Below, in pieces: positions 11,789-16,670 of a stretch of 16,670 nt of DNA. The notes beneath the pieces are model-generated. The model did no database searches. It saw only the letters and a list, made by a program, of their open reading frames with translations, and had not been told where the DNA came from. A program made the translations under genes and the position numbers. Within the stretch, counting starts at the first letter, position 1, and every line of letters begins with the position of its first letter. This DNA is from JBKHJA01 sp046538375 (GTDB lineage: Bacteria; Acidobacteriota; Aminicenantia; Aminicenantales; Aminicenantaceae), in NCBI GenBank assembly GCA_046538375.1, contig JBKHJA010000054.1, forward strand, positions 1 through 16,670. The letters are read 5' to 3'.

Positions 11789-13600
11789 ATGATAAGAAAG
11801 AAAGCGCCCTTGATCTTGATTTTATTACTGGCTTTTTCCCTCTGTTTAGGAATTGAGGGACCAGAGACCATCATGCCCTTGAACCAGGTTAAAGCAGGGA
11901 TGGAGGGAAAAGGCCGCAGTGTTTTTGAAGGAGACCGGATCGAGGAGTTTAATGTAGAAATTCTGGGCGTCCTGCGTAACGTTCAGCCCAAGAAGAGCAT
12001 TATCCTGGCCAGGCTGGAGGGAGATAGATTGAAGAACACCGGTGTGGTCAGCGGGATGAGTGGAAGTCCCGTTTATGTGCAAGGAAAGCTGGTGGGGGCT
12101 GTGGCCTACAGCTTTCCTTACGCCAAAGAAGCCATCGCCGGTATCACTCCTATTGAAGAAATGCTCAACATCTCCGGGGAGGAAGAAACTCCAAAATCTT
12201 CGTTTTCTCCAAGGATTCCCCTGAAGAAGCATCTGGATCTGGAAGAACTGTTTGAACTGGGAAAAGAGTATTTTCTCTCCAAATCTGCTCTTTTTTCTGA
12301 AGGACAAACCTTTAAACCGCTGAACATCCCTCTTGTTTTTGGAGGCTTTTCATCCGCTGTATTCGAGCGGGCCAAATCGTTTTTTTCCCCTTTAGGGTTT
12401 GACCCGGTGATGGCCGGTCCGTCCGGCCAGGAGTTAAAAGAGATATCTGCTCCTGATCTTATGCTTAAAGAAGGAGATCCGGTGGCTGTGCAGCTGATCA
12501 GCGGCGACCTGAGTATGGCGGCTGTAGGGACAGTCTCTTATGTGGACGGCAGCAGGGTTTTAGCCTTCGGCCATCCTATTTATAATCTGGGTACCGTGGA
12601 TTATGCCATGTCCAAGGCCAAAGTGATCACCGTGGTTCCCAGTGTTTCCACTTCCTTCAAATTGACCACCCCGGAAGCCACCATCGGGCGCTTCAGCCAG
12701 GATCGTGCTTCTGGAGTGTTGGGTGAAATCGGGAAACTGCCTCAACTCATCCCCATCAATGTGAACATCAAGGATGAACAGGGACTGACAGAGTCTTTCA
12801 AGATTGAGGTGGTTGACGACAGGATCTTAACGCCGGTGCTGACCAATTTTTCTCTTTTGAATCTCCTGGCGGTGGAGGCGAGATCCATAGGGGATCTTTC
12901 CCTCAATCTGGAGGGAGACCTTTATCTAGAGAACGGGATGAGCGTTCACCTTGAGGATCTTTACTCAGGAAATTTCGATACCTCGATCAATGACCTGGCC
13001 AGTCTCATCTCAGCGGTGGTTTACTTCTTGGTCAACAATGAGTTTAAGGAACTGGGAATTCACCGTCTGGATATCAACATCCGGTCATCAGAGGAGGTGA
13101 AGTTTTCCTATCTGGAAAAAGTCTGGCTTGACAAATACGAAGTCTCCCCTGGAGAAAAAATCAACATCAAGATTTACTCCCGGAGTTTTAGAGGAGAGGG
13201 CATGCTTCAAGAATTAAGCATCTATGCCCCCCCTCTTCCATCAGGTTCTGAATTTGACCTGGTGATCGCTGATGCCACCTCGCTTCATCAAATAGAGATG
13301 AGCCAGTATAAAAGACAGGCTTTTGTTCCCAGAAGTTTGAATCAACTGATAAGAATTTTGAACCATTTAAGAAAAAACAACCGCATCTATTTGAAAATCA
13401 TCGCTTCCAAGCCGGGTCTTTTCCTGAAAGGAGAGGAAATGCCGAACCTGCCCCCCACCATGAAAGCCATGTTTTCCTCTCCGCGGGCAGCCGGTTCTTC
13501 TCCCACCGAGCTGGACAAATCCACCCTCGGCGAGATCCCTTTGCCTGTTCCTTATGTGTTTAAAGGGCTGGCAGTGATTCCGATCAAAATAAAAAAATAG
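11789..13600 (+). CDS. Secreted S55 (SpoIVB-type) peptidase-like protein, permuted
   Basis: A 603-residue protein with a signal peptide (residues 1-21). Residues 25-126 match the C-terminal half of the S55 domain: PLNQVKAGMEGKGRSVFEGD, FNVEILGVL, then VVSGMSGSPVYVQGKLVGAV with the nucleophile motif (Ser91) and Asp79 before it. Residues 229-330 match the N-terminal half: VGTVSYVDGSRVLAFGHPIYN with His262, then EATIGRFSQDRASGVLGE. In B. subtilis SpoIVB the His half precedes the Ser half; here the order is reversed. All three catalytic types of residue are kept, so it may be active. There is no PDZ domain. Residues 340-603 are beta-rich and of unknown function. It lies 10 bases after spt and 12 before the propeller gene, so these form an operon. 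Confidence 0.82.
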   Translation: MIRKKAPLILILLLAFSLCLGIEGPETIMPLNQVKAGMEGKGRSVFEGDRIEEFNVEILGVLRNVQPKKSIILARLEGDRLKNTGVVSGMSGSPVYVQGKLVGAVAYSFPYAKEAIAGITPIEEMLNISGEEETPKSSFSPRIPLKKHLDLEELFELGKEYFLSKSALFSEGQTFKPLNIPLVFGGFSSAVFERAKSFFSPLGFDPVMAGPSGQELKEISAPDLMLKEGDPVAVQLISGDLSMAAVGTVSYVDGSRVLAFGHPIYNLGTVDYAMSKAKVITVVPSVSTSFKLTTPEATIGRFSQDRASGVLGEIGKLPQLIPINVNIKDEQGLTESFKIEVVDDRILTPVLTNFSLLNLLAVEARSIGDLSLNLEGDLYLENGMSVHLEDLYSGNFDTSINDLASLISAVVYFLVNNEFKELGIHRLDINIRSSEEVKFSYLEKVWLDKYEVSPGEKINIKIYSRSFRGEGMLQELSIYAPPLPSGSEFDLVIADATSLHQIEMSQYKRQAFVPRSLNQLIRILNHLRKNNRIYLKIIASKPGLFLKGEEMPNLPPTMKAMFSSPRAAGSSPTELDKSTLGEIPLPVPYVFKGLAVIPIKIKK

Positions 13601-13612
13601 GAGAGAAAGGGA

Positions 13613-15769
13613 ATGAAAAAAGCAATAATCTTCGGCATGACTGCTGCATTCATCCTGGTTCAAACAGCTTCAGGTGTGGTTCCCCAGAAGTGGGAATTGA
13701 GAAGTAAGGATGATTTTCTAGAAGGAAAGTTCAGAGGAATCTCCGTTTCTGATGAAGGCTTCCTCTCCCTTTCTCCCAGAGAAGAAGCCGTGGAGGGTCC
13801 TGCTGAAGAGTTTTATCTGTCTTATCTGCAGACATCCCAGGGGACAGCTTATCTGGGGACCGGACACGGAGGCAAGATATATAAGATCAGCGGGTCAGGG
13901 AAAGCAGAGCTGTATTTCCAGGTGTCTGAAATGGATGTTTATTGTCTGGCTGTGGATAGAAAAGGAAATCTTTATGCCGGCACTTCTCCCAACGGAAAGA
14001 TTTACAAAATAACCGCTTCGGGCGAAGGAGAAGAGTTCTTTAATCCTCGAGAAAAATACATCTGGGATTTGCTGTTCACCGAAGAAGGCGACCTGCTGGC
14101 TGCGGTGGGGGAAACAGGGGGTGTTTACAGGATAAGCCAGGAGGGGGAAGGCCTTTCTATTCTGAAAGCCGAGCAGAACCATATTCTCTGTTTGAAGATG
14201 ATGAGAGACGGCAGTGTTCTTGCCGGAAGCGGAGGAAAAGGTCTTCTTTACAGATTTTCTCTGGAGGGGAGGGCTTCTGTTCTTTTCGAATCCCCCTTCG
14301 AAGAGATAAAAAGCATCGCCCTGGATGACCGTGGATATATCTACGCTGCTGCAGGAGGAAAGACCGCCAGGCCGGAAGAGGACAAGATCAAGCCGGAGGA
14401 AGCTGAAAGCGGGACAGAAATCACTCTCACCGTGACTCCTGAGTCTGGAAAAACCAAAATAGCCTATCCATCCAGGGAAAAGCAGCCCAGCGCTCTTTAT
14501 AAAGTCAGTTCCCAAGGACTGGCCAGAAAAGTATGGGAGAGCGGCGAAGAGTTGATCTATTCCTTAAGCTGGGATCAAAGAGATCAGAAATTGGTATTCG
14601 GAACAGGAAACAAGGGAAGAGTTTATGTGCTCAACAGACAGGAAGAAATATCTCTTCTCCTCCAAAAAGATTCTGAGCAGATCTATTCTTTGGTCCCCTT
14701 TGACTCCAAAATTTTTATACTGGCCAACAATCCATCCCAGTTGACGGTTCTGTATCCGGAACAGAGGGAAAAGGGAGAGTATTTGAGCCAGGTTTTCGAT
14801 TCCAGGACCGTTTCCTCCTGGGGGAGAATACTCTGGCGGGCAGATGTTCCTCAGGGAAGCACCCTCCAGCTTCAGACCCGAAGCGGAAACTCCCAGGAAC
14901 CCAGTCAAACCTGGAGCGATTGGTCTCCTCCCTATCAAAAGGGGGAAGGGGAGCAGATTCTAAGTCCTAAGGCCCGCTACATTCAGTACAAAATCATTTT
15001 TCAAACTCCTTCAGCCAAAACCTCTCCTGTTGTCCAGAAAGTGGTTCTCTTTTATCTGCAGGCGAATGTTGAGCCTGAGATCACCAGCCTGAAACTCCTC
15101 CCGCCCAATCAGGTTTATCTGAAGCCGCCGCCTCAGGAAGAAATCATCTGGGGAGAGGACGTGAATATTCGGCCGGAGTCTGAAGCCAGGGACAAAGCCA
15201 AAACCGTGGTCATGGCCAAAGAAGTGGAAAGAAAAGGATTCCAGACTGTTCTGTGGAAGGCCTCTGATGAGAACGGAGATAATCTGCTGTTTTCTCTTTA
15301 TATAAGAAGAGAAGAAGAGAGCCAGTGGAGAGTTCTGCGGGACAAATGGAAGGAAAAAATTTATGTCTTCGATACCTTGACTTTCCCTGATGGGGTTTAT
15401 TTCATCAAGGTGGAGGCGTCGGATGTCCTTTCCAATCCTCAGGGCACAGAACTGAAGTCAGAAAAGGTCAGCTCTCCTCTGGTTATCGATAATTCCCTTC
15501 CAGTGGTCAAGAATTTCCAGGCTGCCAGAGAGAAAAATCAGTTGAGAGTCACCTTTTCGGCTGAAGATTCCATGACTCCGATTGAAGAGGTCCATTACCT
15601 CCTCAGACCCGACGCCTGGAAAATCGTGTTTCCGGAAGACGGAATCTGCGACTCCAAACAGGAAAGCTTCAGGCTGAATATAAATTTGCCTTCCCAGTCC
15701 GACAATCTTATCACCCTCAAAGTGAAGGACAGCCACGGCAATATGGGGGTCTATCGGCACACCTTCTAA
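13613..15769 (+). CDS. Secreted beta-propeller protein with C-terminal Ig-like domains
   Basis: A 718-residue protein with a signal peptide (MKKAIIFGMTAAFILVQTASG) and a GAAAGGGA ribosome binding site. Residues 66-380 hold repeating blades with a GTxxxGKIYKI end: YLGTGHGGKIYKIS (80), YAGTSPNGKIYKIT (121), LAAVGETGGVYRIS (162), LAGSGGKGLLYRFS (203), VFGTGNKGRVYVL (328). A charged loop (residues 250-292, PEEDKIKPEEAESG) interrupts the fifth blade. After 390 come a carbohydrate-binding-like or jelly-roll region (SQVFDSRTVSSWGRILWRA, WSDWSPPYQKG) and an Ig/fibronectin-like end (KASDENGDNLLFSLYIR, GVYFIKVEASD). It is cotranscribed with the S55-type gene and probably acts with it outside the cytoplasm, as a scaffold or ligand-binding protein; no enzyme site is visible. 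The stop overlaps that of efp. Confidence 0.82.
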   Translation: MKKAIIFGMTAAFILVQTASGVVPQKWELRSKDDFLEGKFRGISVSDEGFLSLSPREEAVEGPAEEFYLSYLQTSQGTAYLGTGHGGKIYKISGSGKAELYFQVSEMDVYCLAVDRKGNLYAGTSPNGKIYKITASGEGEEFFNPREKYIWDLLFTEEGDLLAAVGETGGVYRISQEGEGLSILKAEQNHILCLKMMRDGSVLAGSGGKGLLYRFSLEGRASVLFESPFEEIKSIALDDRGYIYAAAGGKTARPEEDKIKPEEAESGTEITLTVTPESGKTKIAYPSREKQPSALYKVSSQGLARKVWESGEELIYSLSWDQRDQKLVFGTGNKGRVYVLNRQEEISLLLQKDSEQIYSLVPFDSKIFILANNPSQLTVLYPEQREKGEYLSQVFDSRTVSSWGRILWRADVPQGSTLQLQTRSGNSQEPSQTWSDWSPPYQKGEGEQILSPKARYIQYKIIFQTPSAKTSPVVQKVVLFYLQANVEPEITSLKLLPPNQVYLKPPPQEEIIWGEDVNIRPESEARDKAKTVVMAKEVERKGFQTVLWKASDENGDNLLFSLYIRREEESQWRVLRDKWKEKIYVFDTLTFPDGVYFIKVEASDVLSNPQGTELKSEKVSSPLVIDNSLPVVKNFQAAREKNQLRVTFSAEDSMTPIEEVHYLLRPDAWKIVFPEDGICDSKQESFRLNINLPSQSDNLITLKVKDSHGNMGVYRHTF

Positions 15770-16332
15770 GGACTCTCCACTCTTTCCAGATATTTATCCT
15801 CTCGAGTGTCGATGCGGACAAAATCTCCCTTTTTGATGAATTGAGGGACATTGATGGTGAGGCCGGTTTCCAGAACAGCGGGTTTGCTGCTGGCTTGTTG
15901 GGTGGCCCCCTTGAGAAAGGGTTCGGTCTTAACCACTTTGAGGTCTACAGTCAGGGGAGGGTTTATTCCCACCGGATTCCCTTCATGCATTTCCACAGAA
16001 AAAACCACATTGGGAATGAGATAGTGGAGGCTGTCTCCGATGATATCCTGAGGAAGCTTGATCTGTTCGTAATTTTTCAGGTTCATAAAGATGTACCCGT
16101 CCCCTTCCTGATAGAGGAATTCCATCTCCACTTCTTCTAAAAATGCCTGTTCCACTTTATCTTTGGAGCGGAACCTGTGGTCCAGCAGGGTTTGATCCTT
16201 GAGGCTGCGCAGTTTTGTCTGCATCAAAGCCTGACCCTTTCCAGGAGTCACATGGGTGGTCTCCAGGACTTTGTACAGGTCTCCATCGATTTTCAGGACC
16301 ATGCCTTTTCTGATCTGGGTTGCGCTGATCAT
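15766..16332 (-). CDS. efp: Elongation factor P
   Basis: A 188-residue EF-P, the ribosome-binding factor that relieves stalling at proline runs. Domain I has the tip loop TPGKGQAL with Lys32 in the place of E. coli Lys34, the site of post-translational lysylation; the residue type suggests an EpmA-like or other lysine modification, but the modifying enzymes are not in the window. Domain II/III ends with LETGLTINVPQFIKKGDFVRIDTREDKYLERV, the family hallmark. Length is normal. The ATG at 16330-16332 follows GAGAAGGA. It converges on the propeller gene with stop codons sharing bases 15766-15769, so there is no room for a terminator. Confidence 0.97.
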   Translation of the reverse strand: MISATQIRKGMVLKIDGDLYKVLETTHVTPGKGQALMQTKLRSLKDQTLLDHRFRSKDKVEQAFLEEVEMEFLYQEGDGYIFMNLKNYEQIKLPQDIIGDSLHYLIPNVVFSVEMHEGNPVGINPPLTVDLKVVKTEPFLKGATQQASSKPAVLETGLTINVPQFIKKGDFVRIDTREDKYLERVESP

Positions 16333-16395
16333 TTTTCCTTCTCGATTCTATTATTATTATGACCCAAAAATTGCGCCCAGGCGAAATACATAAGT

Positions 16396-16424
16396 AATAT
16401 ACTATGCCTGCCCCATCAATTCAA
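16396..16424 (-). promoter_or_regulatory. Sigma-70-type promoter of efp
   Basis: On the minus strand TTGAAT (16419-16424) and TATATT (16396-16401) lie 17 bases apart. Transcription would begin near 16389 and give a leader of about 57 bases before efp. Confidence 0.65.
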
Positions 16425-16448
16425 CATTTTACAGCCTCATGCTGACGA

Positions 16449-16582
16449 CCCCCATCCCTCACCTCCCATCACAGACAAAGAGAAGCATGCTGTTTCCATG
16501 GAAGCATCCCCAAAACCGTGATGAGTATAAAAATATATATGTTGATTGAAAGGGGTGAGGAATGGGGGGTGAGGAAGCCCCT
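16449..16582. repeat. Non-coding region with inverted and tandem GGTGAGG repeats
   Basis: The right-hand 338 bases have no credible gene. An arm at 16449-16463 (CCCCC ATCCCTCACC) is matched in inverted orientation, 14 of 15, by bases 16554-16568. The right arm is itself duplicated: GGGGTGAGGAA occurs at 16552 and 16566, a 14-base period. AGGGG (16551) and CCCCT (16578) could close a small stem around the duplicated units. Function unknown; a dispersed intergenic repeat is the likeliest reading. Confidence 0.45.
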
Positions 16583-16586
16583 ATGA

Positions 16587-16667
16587 GGACTGAGCGGGCA
16601 TGGTTCCTCTCCGGGGGAGAGGAGAGCGAAGTCCGAATGGGAGCTAATTTTCCTCGCTGGGGAAAAT
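16587..16667 (+). repeat. Two adjacent hairpins at the right edge
   Basis: CCTCTCC (16606-16612) and GGAGAGG (16616-16622) form a 7-bp stem with a 3-base loop, and GGACT and AGTCC outside them can pair as well. A second stem, ATTTTCC (16647-16653) with GGAAAAT (16661-16667), follows. No T run follows either, so they are not obvious terminators. They may belong to a structured leader or repeat continuing beyond the window. Confidence 0.35.
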
Positions 16668-16670
16668 AAG

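Noticed and set aside
1..16670. CRISPR arrays or a complete prophage
   Set aside because: No regularly spaced repeats of 24-40 bases were seen, and apart from the DUF932 fragment no phage structural, integrase or replication genes are present.

Overview
The window looks like a chromosomal piece of a Gram-negative bacterium with moderate GC content. The gene content resembles Acidobacteriota or Aminicenantes-like lineages: a secreted S55 (SpoIVB-type) peptidase followed by a secreted beta-propeller, a secreted DUF885 protein, a ParA/MinD ATPase paired with a small J-domain protein, and a serine-palmitoyltransferase-like enzyme. That taxonomic guess is inference from gene families only. There is no rRNA here, and the one tRNA is not diagnostic.

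Layout. Bases 1 to about 1870 form an AT-rich accessory-looking block. It holds the 5' part of a DUF932 (phage/plasmid-type) gene cut by the left edge, a hicBA toxin-antitoxin pair, a tRNA-Lys(CUU), and a nucleotidyltransferase with an overlapping small partner. Bases 2000-3870 hold a ParA/MinD-like ATPase and its J-domain partner. Divergent to them is a gene not obvious from ATG starts, which I read as rpoZ (RNA polymerase omega) with a TTG start. Bases 3897-8808 are a minus-strand run: fabH-type ketoacyl synthase, DUF885 protein, a 5'-truncated tatD remnant, a long-chain polyprenyl diphosphate synthase and a CYTH-domain protein, ending in a hairpin terminator. A fold-back repeat and a lone DsbD-alpha-like secreted protein follow. 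The right part has a divergent pair, an SDR epimerase/reductase (minus) and a serine-palmitoyltransferase-like enzyme (plus). The latter is followed at operon spacing by a secreted S55-type peptidase and a secreted beta-propeller protein. The elongation factor P gene converges on this operon with overlapping stop codons. The last 300 bases are non-coding, G-rich and full of short repeats.

How they may work together. The SPT-like enzyme and the SDR reductase next to it suggest the first two steps of bacterial sphingolipid synthesis. FabH and the polyprenyl synthase add fatty-acid and isoprenoid lipid supply, so the right half is largely about envelope lipids plus exported proteins.

The most notable observations are protein-level oddities: (1) the DUF885 protein has lost every residue of its presumed zinc site yet has an intact frame, signal peptide and ribosome binding site; (2) the S55 peptidase carries its Ser half before its His half, a circular permutation relative to SpoIVB; (3) the J-domain protein has no HPD motif; (4) tatD is a 3' fragment whose missing part is replaced by the DUF885 gene. 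I did not find a clearly new defence or mobile system.
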